A stretch of 64,000 nucleotides of DNA, from contig NW_026112164.1 in the NCBI RefSeq assembly GCF_024679095.1, forward strand, positions 1 through 64,000, in the 5' to 3' direction. This DNA is from Eriocheir sinensis. Taxonomy: Eukaryota > Arthropoda > Malacostraca > Decapoda > Varunidae. Below are positions 50,285 through 60,887 of the stretch, piece after piece. Each line of letters begins with the position of its first letter. Position 1 is the stretch's first letter. A program made the position numbers and the translations under genes. The notes beneath the pieces were generated by a model. That model did not search any database. It saw only the letters and a list, made by a program, of their open reading frames with translations, and had not been told where the DNA came from.

Positions 50285-50355
50285 TCAGTAAAGGAAGCAG
50301 CTCAAAAAAAAAAAAAAAAAAAAACTTTTCACTGCCCCATAAAAGAGAGTATAGA
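50285..50355 (+). repeat. Family B repeat with poly(A) centre
   Basis: AGTAAAGGAAGCAGCTCAAA, a 20-nt A-run, then TTTTCACTGCCCCATAAAAG. Confidence 0.55.
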
Positions 50356-50730
50356 CGATTGGACAAAAGCGAAAAAAAAAGTACGGTACAGTCAGGGTCA
50401 TATGATCATCTTGCTGTGCGTGGCCTCGGTGCTCATCTCCGTCGCATTAGCCCTTGAGTCATTGATGGGCGGTCAGAGAAAAAAAAATATGGATAGAAAA
50501 AAATACAATTCTTCCAGCTCTCCATAACAAGCCGCACAAACACGCCCTCAGCCGGCGGTCCTAATACAGAGAGACGCCTTCCCCCTCCAGTGTCCCCCCC
50601 ATTGTAAGTCGCCAGTAAATTTTAAGCCCCGCCGCGGACGTCCATAAATTCGTGAGGCAAAAATTATCTGAATAGCGGGGAAATAGATATCCACAAGCAC
50701 AGACACACACACACACTCACTCACTCACTC

Positions 50731-50768
<38 letters not shown>

Positions 50769-51280
50769 ACATACACTGTCACGTTTGGCCGAGGCGCGTG
50801 CTGCTACGACCTGCCCCAACCAAGCACCTCACGACTGACTGGCACGACGCGGTGAGAGGCAGCTGCCGACACTCACGACTTTCTACTCTAGCTCACCCCT
50901 GTGCTGCCCGGATCCCTTATGCAAGAGTTAACCAGCATAAATTTTTCATCTTTTTCGCTGGTTAACTCTGGAATAGCTTTCCTCTGTCTGTATTTTCTCC
51001 TGCATTGGACTTGAACATGAACGTGAAGGGAGTATCAAGCAACGTTGCCAGTTTGTCGTACTCAGCCTCTTATATTTCCCGACTTCCTACCCCAAAACTG
51101 TCTTCTGGGCTTCAATAACGAAACTCATTTATAGTTATCGTTAAAAGAGTTAAATCCTGATGTTTCTTGGCAATAGTTAGGGGTCAGAAACCGGTAAATA
51201 CTATGCTCTCAGTACGACAATCTGGCAAAGGTGGTATCAAGACACTTCTCCAACTGACAGTGACCTCTCTCCTGGCCACT
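50356..51280. other. Unique-looking DNA with short (AC)n/(TC)n, no gene
   Basis: Short (AC)n and (TC)n at 50,700-50,765. A fragment of the 45.4 kb array unit lies at 50,920-50,960. Nothing else. Confidence 0.4.
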
Positions 51281-51282
51281 CG

Positions 51283-51495
51283 TTCTGGGGTCATATTGTT
51301 AAACATTTCGGAGCTTAAGTACACACATTTGATAAGGCTTTCGTAGGAGTTGTGGGCCTTTCCATGGGTAATTTTCTGACCCTTCCTCTGTACCATGAAC
51401 CTAAGAACACACTTACTAGTACGCGACTGATCTCTTTTAGCCTTTGGAACTTGTTGATGTGATAGGCGGAAGCGTCTGGGAATACGGGCCCTGTC
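51283..51495 (-). repeat. Family A repeat, near full length
   Basis: On the minus strand it runs from GGGCCCGTATTCCCAGACGC (51,490) to CATTTCGGAGC..TTTAACAATATGACCCC (51,290). Both outer ends fit the proposed inverted terminus GG(C/T)C..TATTCTTAAAC. Confidence 0.75.
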
Positions 51496-51499
51496 CTCT

Positions 51500-52350
51500 T
51501 ATTGCTGGAACATTGCTTAGCGGGCTTTTTGTTTCCCGTTTTTGTTGTTCTTGAGCTTCTCCCACTGGTGTAAAAACAATAGTAAAGACAGAAAGCTCCG
51601 TTGTGCTCCTGGGAATTGATAGATCACTCCAACCTCAAAATAAATAAACAATGATCGGCAGCGGGCGGCCTCGGCGAGACGCCAAAACTCGCTGCGGCGG
51701 GGCGAGGCGAGACGGCCAATCGTTCACGATCTTGTGGGTCCAAGAAGATAAATTTTACATCATTATCGATCCAATACAGAAGGGAAGTTAGTACGTGTGA
51801 GAGCTGAGTCTACATCGCAACTCGTACTGCCTCATAGAGCACTAATTGCACTGCCTAATAGAGGACTAAACCTTGTATCTTTTTTTTAACTGAAAGGAAG
51901 CAGCTCAAGGATATAAAACAAGTGTAGAGGCAAAAAATCCCACTAAACGCTGCTCCTAAAATATTGCCTAACAGAGAACTAAATCTCGTATTGCCTCATA
52001 GAACACTGAAAATCTCACTAAGCAGAAGTTATCATTATGGAGGATAGTGCCAAGCTGTCCCCCTCCGTTGTACAGCCTCATACCGTGCTGAGCCGTGTAC
52101 TGCCTCAACGAACACTGATACGCTCACTAAACATAAAGAGTAACCATTACGAAGGACAGGTGCTACCCTTCCCCTCCCCATTCACACTGGCTCCCGTAGC
52201 GGCCCTCCCTCACAGCACCAAGCCATCATGTCCAGAGCCTCGTCCCATTCAGGGCAGCAACGAGCAACACTTGTGAGTTCCGGATCAAATTACCGTTCAT
52301 CTGAGTGTCGACCCTCGGCCAGTCAGCCCGCATATTCCCAATCTCTACTG
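51500..52350. other. Family B relics, otherwise unassigned
   Basis: Inverted family B at ~51,515-51,590 (AGCGGGCTTTTTGTTTCCCG) and direct family B at 51,885-51,962 (GAAAGGAAGCAGCTCAAGG to AAACGCTGCTCCTAAAA). The remainder to 52,350 shows nothing. Confidence 0.5.
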
Positions 52351-52351
52351 G

Positions 52352-52740
52352 TATGTGGCGCCCACTCTTGAACAGGGCAGGTTGCGTTAGGCTACGTTAG
52401 GTTGGCTTGTGTTAGGTTTCGTTGTAGTCATATGAGGTAATTTTGAGTGGGAATTACAATGAGAGTATTTTCCAGAGCACCCCGTGGTTAGGGTATTTCC
52501 TATATACCTAATGATAGGGGGTGCCCACCCATGAACAGGGAAGGTTACGTTAGGGTAGATTAGGTCAGGTTAGCTCAGGTTAGATTAGGTTAGGTTAGGT
52601 AAGCTCAGGTTAGGTTAGGTTAAGTCAGGAAAAGTTAGGTTTGGTTAAGTTAAGATGTTGTCATTAATGGTAACTTTGAGAGGGAATTACAATGAGAGTA
52701 TTTTCCAGAACGCCCCGTGGTTAGTTTCGAAGCTACAGCC
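52352..52740. repeat. Two ~170-200-bp units containing TTAGG arrays
   Basis: Unit 1 (52,355-52,498) and unit 2 (52,525-52,735) share GAACAGGG(C/A)AGGTT, GGGAATTACAATGAGAGTAT, TTTCCAGA and CCCCGTGGTTAG. Between these lie 6-20 degenerate GGTTA/TTAGG units, most regular in unit 2 (GATTAGGTTAGGTTAGGT). Confidence 0.8.
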
Positions 52741-53106
52741 GAGCGTCTTCACTCAGGGACCACATACCCGTAGAGAGATTGGGTACATGCAGCCCGCCCT
52801 GATAAGCCTGGCGTGGCGGGGGCGAGGCCATGCAAAGCTAAGCGCTGCCACACTGCTGATCCGCCTCGCCGCGCCGCCTGGGTTGTGAGGATAAGATTTA
52901 TTGGCCGGCACCAGCACGGGGGCCGCCGTGACCCGACTCATATGTTCCACTTCTCACAGACTGAATTTCACGCTCAGAAACTCCACAATCACGCGACTTG
53001 CCGACCCAGGACGTCTTTCGCAATGGCAGTCCCGTGTATTCAAACCAGTTAGCATGTGTTTTATTATCAAGTGCCGTGTCTGTGTTATATAAGAAGACAG
53101 ACTATG
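52741..53106. other. GC-moderate DNA, no gene assigned
   Basis: Short frames only; none is supported by motifs or by strong codon bias. Confidence 0.4.
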
Positions 53107-53231
53107 GTTCATATTCTTAAACGTACCGTCCTCCCATTACGACTATTCATCAAGGCCACAGAGAAGATTAAAAGATTAACCGGGTTGTCGGGGGTGATTT
53201 ACCCATTCAAGGCGCGGAAGTCGTGTCAAAC
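53107..53231 (+). repeat. Family A repeat, left half
   Basis: CATATTCTTAAACGTACCGT through AAGGCCACAGAGAAGATTAA to AAGGCGCGGAAGTCGTGTCA; interrupted there by SINE sequence. Confidence 0.6.
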
Positions 53232-53361
53232 CAAGAGAAGATGGCGCCACTATAAACACTTGCCTGCGCCATGACGGGCTGGGGTCGAACACCATCAAGG
53301 CCCTTCAAGCAAGCCTACCGGCGCTATAGGCGTAGACGTAAAAAAAAAAAAAAAAAAAAAT
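53232..53361 (+). repeat. tRNA-derived SINE, 3' fragment (copy 3)
   Basis: AAGATGGCGCCACTATAAAC, CGCCTGCGCCATGACGGGCT, GCCTACCGGCGCTATAGGCG and a poly(A) tail match the 3' part of the 60.1 kb SINE. Confidence 0.75.
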
Positions 53362-53369
53362 ATCACTAT

Positions 53370-53467
53370 GAACATAAAGCAGTTCATGAAAATCCCCGGA
53401 ACTTTTGCAAGAGGCTCTTCAAACAGGCGAACTAAGGCGCCGAGACGTTTAAGAACACGGGGGTCAA
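53370..53467 (-). repeat. Family C repeat (minus strand)
   Basis: Minus-strand GTGTTCTTAAACGTCTCGGC, AGTTCGCCTGTTTGAAGAGC and TTTTCATGAACTGCTTTATG match the 33.56 and 36.27 kb copies. Confidence 0.6.
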
Positions 53468-53564
53468 TGTTACTGATCATGGTACTGTCGCAAGGAGCCC
53501 AAACCTTACCATTTGAAATAAAATAGCACGCCCTATAAAAGGATAAATAAATAAATAAATAAAT

Positions 53565-53737
53565 ACACACACACCAAACAGCCTTAACTTGCCTCCACTT
53601 CCTAAATTTGTCAGAAAACCGCATTTATTTACACTTAGAAACAAACATTTGCATCGCTAAAGATTACCTGTTGCTTACGTCACAACATAAATAAATAAGA
53701 ATATAAATAAATACTCTTATACACACCAAACAGCCTT
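53565..53737. repeat. Duplicated segment that holds the LTR-element target
   Basis: ACACACCAAACAGCCTTAAC..GTTGCTTACGTCAC (53,568-53,682) is paralogous to ACACACCAAACAGCCTT at 53,721-53,737 plus CCTTAACTTGTCTCCACTTC..GTTGCTTAGGTAAC at 59,512-59,613. The left copy shows the uninterrupted state of the insertion site. Confidence 0.8.
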
Positions 53738-54146
53738 TGTAGCAGTCACCGCTCGAATCGCGTGTTCCTTCCCCTCAGTGACATAAGAAAATGGTGCACT
53801 GCACAGAATACTTTAAAATTGTGTTTTCATGTTCATCGTTAGTACTTGTCTCTGTCCGCGTCGTGTCTTCAATGTTCATCTTTCTTGTACTCGTTTACCT
53901 TTGACTGTCCGTCTATGTCCTTTTGTTGTCCACCGTTACACATTGTTATACACATACACCAACACTTAAATGTTAACCTACACAAACAACATTCACACAA
54001 ACGCATACCCACACAAACACCTTTTCCTTGTGTTGTATTTGTCTCAATGACTTGATGTATTTTCGTCCAATAAAGTAACCCTAACGGATATTGAGTTTCT
54101 CTATCCGTGAGCCGATTAGCACTTAGAACACTCGCTACCACCAACA
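53738..54146 (+). repeat. 5' LTR, 409 bp
   Basis: Starts TGTAGCAG and ends ACCAACA (TG..CA ends). A poly(A) signal AATAAA lies at ~54,069. By eye it differs from the 3' LTR only at 53,810 (A) versus 59,175 (G). Confidence 0.95.
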
Positions 54147-54148
54147 AT

Positions 54149-54163
54149 TGGTGACCCCGGAGT
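54149..54163 (+). other. Primer binding site, tRNA-Trp-like
   Basis: TGGTGACCCCGGAGT lies 2 bp after the 5' LTR. The complement of the tRNA-Trp 3' end begins TGGTGACCCCGACGT, so two positions differ. CsRn1-clade elements use a tRNA-Trp primer. Confidence 0.75.
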
Positions 54164-55255
54164 GTTGCTATGGTTCAAGGTGGCTTATAGCCGGTGCCGT
54201 ACCAAGGGCACTCTCCCAGAGTGGAGGACCTGGGCAGGGTAACTTGTCCATTCGTCCGCCCTCTCCTGGGGCAAAAATCCTCACCTCCATTCGGGGTTCG
54301 TGGGGCTGAGCACTCAGGTCGGGAGAAATATTACGCCGTAGGCGTAGTTGCCACCTTCAGGGTTTTCCCCCGCCCTCCCCAAGGCGCCTTCTGCGCCTTC
54401 CCCAGGCACCCTCTGTGCCTCCCCCAGACGCCTTCTGCGTCTCCCACAGGCACCCTCTGTGCCTCCCCCAGGCACCCTCTGTGCCTCCCCCAGGCACCCT
54501 CTGTGCGCCTCTTCCAGGCACCCTCTGTGCGCCTCTTCCAGGCACCCTCTGTGCGCCTCTTCTAGGCTCCCTCTGTGCGCCTCTTCTAGGCTCCCTCTGT
54601 GCGCCTCCTCCAGGCATCTTCAGCGCCCTTCAGGCATCTTTTGTGCCCCATGGTGCTTCTCCCGGCGCTCACCCCCCCACCCCTCCTCCTCCCTGCTTTT
54701 CTGCTGGTCCGACGACTGAGACACGCACATCGTGTGACACACTACACAGACTCAGTGAACACTCAAACACAGTGCGACATATTACTGAGACACACAGTGC
54801 CACACACTCAGTGTACACGCCACACACAGACTCAGTGTACACGCCATACAGACTCAGTGTATACGCCACCACACACGCAGACTCAGTGTACACGCAGACA
54901 CAGTGTGACACCCCACTGGGATTACTAGCTGCCCCCTGGATTAACCACCGCCTCCTGGATCTACCACCGCCCTCTTGGATTATCCTACACTTGTGGATCT
55001 ATGTGTACAGTGCAGTGTGTCCAGCAACAGTTCAGTGCAGCAAGTCCCCAGCAACAGTTAGTGTCACAGTGTTCCCACTAAGTGTACAGTGTTGTTTTAC
55101 AGTGCTTTCTTGGACACTGGTTCACTCCCGGGCCACTGAGGTCCCTAGCACGCGCCAGTGCCTATACTACACGCAGTTCGTTCTACTCTCACGGACTGCC
55201 GTGGCTCCTGGCCCGTTGTACGCCAGCGCCCTTGCCAACACCGTTCAACTTCACC
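54164..55255 (+). other. Long leader with minisatellite (54,395-54,620) and CACACTCAGTGTAC repeats
   Basis: About eight units of 24-30 bp built on CCAGGCACCCTCTGTGCCTC lie in the first half. Degenerate CACAGACTCAGTGTACACGC repeats occupy 54,735-54,910. Pro/Cys/Arg-rich frames here are repeat artefacts, not genes. Confidence 0.75.
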
Positions 55256-56046
55256 ATGTCTGACGACGACAACTCTTCCGCTGCGGCGGCGGTGTCCTTC
55301 AAAGCGCCGCCCTTCTGCTCACAGGACCCGTCCATATGGTTCTCGATTTTGGAGTGCGGATTCAAGACTGCCAAAATTACTAACAGCCTTACTCAGTACA
55401 CTCACGCTGTTAGCCTCCTGCCCGCCGACGTCCTTCCACAAGTCTCTGACGTCATCGCCTCAGCCTACAACTCTGATCATGCCTATGAAGACCTGAAGAC
55501 TACCCTACTCCAACGCCTTCAGTCTTCTGTCGCCACCTGCCTCCGTGAACTCCTCCAAAGAAGAGTTGGGTAATGAGAAACCGACGGACCTCCTACGCCG
55601 CATGAAGCAGCTGCTCGGCGAAAAGTACCAGTCTTTCGACCCAGACTTGTTCAAACAGCTGTTTTACCAACGTCTGCCCCCTGCTGTCCAGCGCAGCCTC
55701 TTCAGCGTTAAGGACGACCTGAAGCCCGACGCCATTGCCAAGTTAGCAGACGAATTCATGGCAACTCTACCTGGACCGCTAACTTCCTCAGTGTCTTCCG
55801 TCGTCTCCGAAAGGACCACTCAATTTGACGAACTCGTCAAGCAAGTCTCCCTGCTCGCGACGAAAGTCACCTCTCTTGAGGAGCGGCTCGATCGCCGCCG
55901 CTCGCTCCCCACTCCTCACCGACGTCAGCGCCGCTCCCGTTCGAAAAGCCCAGGACTCTGCTGGTACCACAACAACTTCGGCGAGAAAGCTACGAGGTGT
56001 ACCACCCGTGCACTTACAAGGCGTCAAACTCAAGGACGAGCACTAG
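55256..56046 (+). pseudogene. gag: gag of the CsRn1-like element, frame-broken
   Basis: The ATG at 55,256 follows the leader and begins MSDDDNSS. A capsid-type region (FKAPPFCSQDPSIWFS, then LPADVLPQVSD) runs to ~55,550, where the frame moves by one. Helices ([24 protein letters not shown]) then continue to a coiled-coil stretch. Near the end is [14 protein letters not shown], the first three positions of the CHCC Gag motif that defines CsRn1-type elements. The last Cys is in another frame (next to ~56,010), implying a second break or the natural gag/pol frame change. Gag would package the element RNA. Confidence 0.8.
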
Positions 56047-59000
56047 TGCAGCATAGCGCTCGTCATCAACCCTCGGCGCTGCTCCACCTTCATGATTGCC
56101 GTTCCAACACAAAGTTCCTGATTGACACCGGCGCTGATGTCAGTATAATCCCAGCAACCGCCAGTCAGCGAACTCTACCTCCACTCTTGCACCTGTACGC
56201 CGCCAACGGTACCAAAATACCTGTCTACTCGCGACACACCATGCAAGTGGACCTTTACCTACGACGTTGCTTCGAATGGACCTTCTACGTCGGGAACGTC
56301 TCGCAGGCAATCCTCGGAGCTGACTTTCTAAGGCACTTCAACCTCTTAGTCGACGTCAAAGGACGAAGGCTGGTTGACCCGCTCACTTCCATCTTCTCCA
56401 ATGCTCAACCAGCACCAGGTGACAGCTCGCAACTTGCCGTCGTTCACAAGGACCACCAGTTCGCCGCCCTGCTCAAGTCCTTTCCCACGCTGACACAGCC
56501 CTATTCAGCCAGCGTGCCCGTCAAGCACCACGTTACGCATCACATAGAGACTACAGGACCTCCAGTACACGCCAAGGCCCGTCGCTTAGCTCCTGAACGC
56601 TACCGTCAAGCCAAGGCCGAGTTCGAGTCTCTGTTGCGTCAAGGTATTGTACGGCCCAGTAGCAGCAACTGGTCATCAGCCCTCCACGTCGTCCCCAAGA
56701 AGAATGGCGACATACGTCCCTGTGGAGACTACCGAGCCCTTAACTCGCGCACTAAGATGGACAGATACCCGGTGCCAAACATCCAGGAATTCTCGTCTCA
56801 ACTTGCTGGTTCCACCATCTTTTCACGTGTGGACCTCGTCAAGGCCTTTCACCAGATTCCAGTCCATCCTGACGACATACCGAAGACTGCCGTCATCACG
56901 CCCTTCGGTCTCTTTGAATACGTCAGGATGCCGTTTGGACTCATGAATGCGGCCCAGACCTTTCAACGCTTCATCGACGAAGTTCTCCGCGGCTTACCCT
57001 TCTGCTTCGCCTACATAGACGATCTACTCATCGCTAGCCCGGATGAAGCCTCTCACAAACAGCACCTTCACCAAGTCCTCACCCGCTTGCAAGACTACGG
57101 AGTACAGATCAACGTGGACAAGTCTGAGTTCGGTGTTACTTCCTCACCTTCCTTGGTCACACTGTTACTCCAGAGGGCATCGCTCCACTCAACTCAAGGA
57201 CTGAAGCCATCCAGCAGTTCCCGAAGCCGTCCACCCAGCGCCAACTCAAGGAATTCCTGGGTATGGTTAACTTCTACAACCGCTTCGTCCCACACTGCTC
57301 TCTCATGCTCCAGCCCCTCTTCGCCATGGTGAAGCCCTGCAAGCGTGGCCAGTCTGTCACTCTCGCCTGGACTCCGAACGCTGACGCCGCCTTTCTCGCT
57401 GCTAAGAAGGCTCTCAGCGACACAGTCATGTTGTCCTTCCTGCCCATGACGCGGAGATCTCGATTGCAACAGACGCCTCCGACACTGGGACTGGTGCTGT
57501 CCTTCAACAGTTCGTCGACAACGCCTGGAAGCCGATCGCCTTCTTCTCCCGTAAGCTCTCCAAGTCTGAAGCCAAGTACAGCGCTTACGACCGGGAACTT
57601 CTCGCCATCTTCAAGGCTGTCAAACGTTTCCGCTACTTCATTGAAGGCCGGCGTTTCCACGTGTTCACCGACCACAAGCACCTCACTACAACTTTCCTGA
57701 GGAACAAAGACTCTTATACACCACGTCAACTCCGCCACATGGACTACATCTCGCAGTTCACCACTGACATCCGGTATATCAAAGGTGCAGACAACGCTCC
57801 AGCTGACGCCCTCTCCCGCAACATTACCGCTGTGACGTCCTCTTCACTTGATTACGCCGCCATAGCCGCCGATCAGTCCGGCGACGCAGAGCTGGAGAGG
57901 CTTCTGAACAACCCGGCGCTTAAAGTGAAGAAAATCACACACCCAGGCACCAAGGTCACTCTCTACGCTGACGTCTCTACGGCCACCATCCGTCCCTACC
58001 TGCCACAGCGACACCGCTACCAGGCCTTCCGTCAGCTTCACGACCTCTCTCATCCTGGCATTCGAGCCTCGCAGCGCTTGATGACGTCCCGCTTCATTTG
58101 GGAGGGAATTAACAAAGACGTCAGACTATGGACCAAAACCTGCACTGACTGCCAAGCCTCCAAGGTGACGCGACACACACACTCTCCACCCGGCACCTTC
58201 ACGCCCGTCACGGAGAGGTTCGACCATGTCCACATTGACCTTGTTGGTCCCCTGCCGCCCTCCGCAGGCCATCGCTACATCCTCACCTGCGTGGATCGTT
58301 TCACACGCTGGCCTGAGGCCGCCCCCATCGCTGACATCACTACGGACGCCGTCGCCCACGCCTTCATTGCTACTTGGGTCTCCAGGTTCGGCGTCCCTCT
58401 CAGCCTCACCTCAGACCGCGGCGGCCAGTTCGAGGCTAACGTGGAACAAAGTCATGACCCTCCTGGCATCCGCCGCTACAGAACGTCAAGTTATCACCCG
58501 CAGGCTAACGGCATGGTCGAGCGCTTCCATCGGCAGCTGAAATCCTCCCTCATGGCCTCCACCCAACGCGACAACTGGTCCCTGGCTCTTCCCTTGGTCC
58601 TCCTCGGCATCAGGTCCTCCCTGAAGGAAGACCTGCACCACTCCTCGGCTGAACTAGTGTATGGCACCAACCTCCGGCTCCCAGGCGAACTTCTGGCGCC
58701 CACACCTGACACCGCCCCCTGCGGCGTCCAGGACTTCGCCGCCCGCCTCAAAGGTGCCATGAGGAGCCTCCAGCCGGTGCAGCCTCGCTCTTCCCCGAAG
58801 AAGACCTTCGTCAACCAGGACCTCGACACCTGCACCCACGTCTTCGTGCGCGTGGATGCCGTTCGGCGGCCCCTGCAGCAGCCCTACCAAGGACCCTACC
58901 GCGTCCTGAGACGGACCAGAAAGACTGTCACGATAGACAAACATGGTTCTCAGGACGCGGTCTCCATAGACAGGGTCAAGCCGGCGTACCTGCTGGCCCC

Positions 59001-59082
59001 AGACCAGGCGCCCCAGCTCTCCGTCGCCGAAACAACACCGTCTGCACCAGTCCGCACCAGGAAGATATCGTTCCTTCTATGA
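56047..59082 (+). pseudogene. pol: pol of the CsRn1-like element (PR-RT-RH-IN), frame-broken
   Basis: Protease: [12 protein letters not shown] at ~56,118-56,153. Reverse transcriptase: [38 protein letters not shown] and the catalytic YIDD at 57,011-57,022. The frame moves near 57,147, just after FGVTS, and again near 57,445. RNase H: TDASDTGTG at ~57,460, TDHKHL at 57,667. Integrase: HHCC finger ~58,037-58,154 (HDLSHPG, CTDCQ), catalytic Asp in HIDLVGP (~58,231), Asp in TSDRGGQFE (~58,410), Glu in NGMVERFH (~58,510), C-terminal QGPYRVL (~58,885). Between the second Asp and the Glu, a short stretch (58,440-58,472) is locally out of frame and then restored. Stop at 59,080-59,082. Confidence 0.9.
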
Positions 59083-59089
59083 AGTCACT

Positions 59090-59099
59090 GGGGGGGAAT
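59090..59099 (+). other. Polypurine tract
   Basis: GGGGGGGAAT lies directly before the 3' LTR and serves as plus-strand primer in reverse transcription. Confidence 0.85.
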
Positions 59100-59102
59100 A
59101 TC

Positions 59103-59511
59103 TGTAGCAGTCACCGCTCGAATCGCGTGTTCCTTCCCCTCAGTGACATAAGAAAATGGTGCACTGCACAGAATGCTTTAAAATTGTGTTTTCATGTTCA
59201 TCGTTAGTACTTGTCTCTGTCCGCGTCGTGTCTTCAATGTTCATCTTTCTTGTACTCGTTTACCTTTGACTGTCCGTCTATGTCCTTTTGTTGTCCACCG
59301 TTACACATTGTTATACACATACACCAACACTTAAATGTTAACCTACACAAACAACATTCACACAAACGCATACCCACACAAACACCTTTTCCTTGTGTTG
59401 TATTTGTCTCAATGACTTGATGTATTTTCGTCCAATAAAGTAACCCTAACGGATATTGAGTTTCTCTATCCGTGAGCCGATTAGCACTTAGAACACTCGC
59501 TACCACCAACA
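59103..59511 (+). repeat. 3' LTR, 409 bp
   Basis: Same length and ends as the 5' LTR. Poly(A) signal AATAAA at ~59,434. G at 59,175 is the single difference seen. Confidence 0.95.
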
Positions 59512-59613
59512 CCTTAACTTGTCTCCACTTCCTGCATTTCTCACAAACCGGCATTTATTTACATTTCAAAACAAACACTTTGCCTCGCTAAACATTACCC
59601 GTTGCTTAGGTAA

Positions 59614-60055
59614 CAAAAAAAGCTGCTTTAAATTCGCCACAAAGTTCATTGCCTCCGCATAAAAACGTTTCCCGATATTACGCTGCGAAACTATTGTCAA
59701 CCGCTAATGTCCCAAATCAAAAGCGCTTAGCTGCCTTCACGACCAGGTAATTACTTTTAGTGCTCGGGATTTCATGGAACCATTACGGGGCCGGAAACAC
59801 AGGTAAAAAGGTTCCCATCGTCAACGGCCATCACCTGTGCTGGCTGGCGGGCCGGTGACGCCGTGCCCCAGACAGGCTAGCAGCAGTGTGCCGCGTGTCA
59901 CTGAGCGACCCTCATGTGGAAGACCTCTGTTTATATAACGATAGAATGAGTTATGATAACAACAAACGATGAAACTCTCTCTCTCTCTCTCTCACCAACA
60001 CCCACACCCACACCCACACCCACACACACACACACACACATATATATCTATATAT

Positions 60056-60101
<46 letters not shown>

Positions 60102-60119
60102 ATAGATATATACTTTTGT
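59614..60119. other. Unassigned DNA; CT and CCCACA repeats at 59,975-60,040
   Basis: No gene. Short (CT)n, (CCCACA)n and (AT)n precede and follow 60,040-60,100. Confidence 0.45.
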
Positions 60120-60127
60120 GGGTAGGC

Positions 60128-60478
60128 GGTGGCGTAGGTGGTAGCGTACTGGGCCCACATTCACTGCGTGATGGACGACGCGGGTTCGAATCCCACGCTA
60201 CCACCCGGATTTTTCAGTCACCGCCGAGTGGCTTAAAACTACCCACATGCTGTCCTGAAGACCACCCATCAACCCGGACTCTAGAGGAAGCCGTCCAAGC
60301 AAATCAAGGACGAGTTCCGGGGGGCAGCATAAGCCAATGCAAGATGGCGCCACTATAAACACTCGCCTGCGCCAGAACGGGCTGGGCCGACCATCAGGCC
60401 CCACCTGGAAGAAGCCTTGGGCCGACCATCAGGCCCCACCGGGACGATGCCTACCGGCAATAGGCAATCAACGTAAAA

Positions 60479-60482
<4 letters not shown>
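60128..60482 (+). repeat. tRNA-derived SINE, full-length copy
   Basis: The head 60,128-60,205 looks like a tRNA: GGTGGCGTAGGTGGTAGCG with A-box features, B box GGGTTCGAATCCC, 3' end ACGCTACCACC. The body contains CAGTCACCGCCGAGTGGCTT, CTACCCACATGCTGTCCTGA, CCGGGGGGCAGCAT, a short internal duplication (GGGCCGACCATCAGGCCCCA twice) and a 3' end GCAATAGGCAATCAACGTA running into (A)n(TA)n. It would be transcribed by RNA polymerase III and moved by a LINE partner. Other copies: 42,845-43,172 and 53,232-53,361. Confidence 0.8.

Positions 60483-60571
<89 letters not shown>
60483..60571. repeat. (AT)n microsatellite at the SINE tail
   Basis: About 44 AT units directly continue the SINE A-rich tail. 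Confidence 0.97.
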
Positions 60572-60573
<2 letters not shown>

Positions 60574-60839
60574 TACATTTTTTCACAGAGCACACCATAC
60601 AGCATGTGTCAGGAAAAGCAACAATATGCAAACTAATCTGCTGAGTTTAACAATGTAGTTAGAGACAGCTCGCGGCGAGGGGCGGGGCAGCGTGTCCTCG
60701 GCCTGACGGAGCCCCGCGGGACAGGCGCGCGTCCTCTCGGCAAACTGGCTAACATGCAAATGAGGGCTTGTCGCTGCGTCCCGCCAGATGCCGACACGAC
60801 TTGCGCGGGGCTGCCCTGACCTGGGGGCCGTGATTCAGG

Positions 60840-60873
<34 letters not shown>

Positions 60874-60887
60874 ACACTCCCCTCCGG
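60572..60887. other. GC-rich unassigned DNA ending in (CA)n
   Basis: No gene. (CA)n at ~60,840-60,877. Confidence 0.45.

Larger units (their letters stand above)
53734..59515 (+). mobile_element. Complete CsRn1-like Ty3/gypsy LTR retrotransposon
   Basis: 409-bp LTRs at 53,738-54,146 and 59,103-59,511 are flanked by CCTT on both sides (53,734-53,737; 59,512-59,515). Internal order is PBS, long leader, gag, protease, RT, RNase H, integrase, PPT. The CHCC-type Gag motif and a tRNA-Trp-like PBS point to the CsRn1 clade. No env. Gag and pol have several frame breaks, so the copy cannot make its own proteins. Confidence 0.9.

Noticed and set aside
52352..52740. True chromosome end
   Set aside because: TTAGG units are short, degenerate and flanked by unique DNA on both sides, so they are interstitial.
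54194..55263. A 282-codon frame in the LTR-element leader
   Set aside because: Its repeated Ala/Pro/Leu/Cys stretch is the minisatellite and CACAGACTCAG repeats; the gag ATG at 55,256 has better support.
60128..60205. Functional tRNA gene
   Set aside because: It is followed by a SINE body shared with two other loci, and the acceptor and D-arm pairing is ambiguous.
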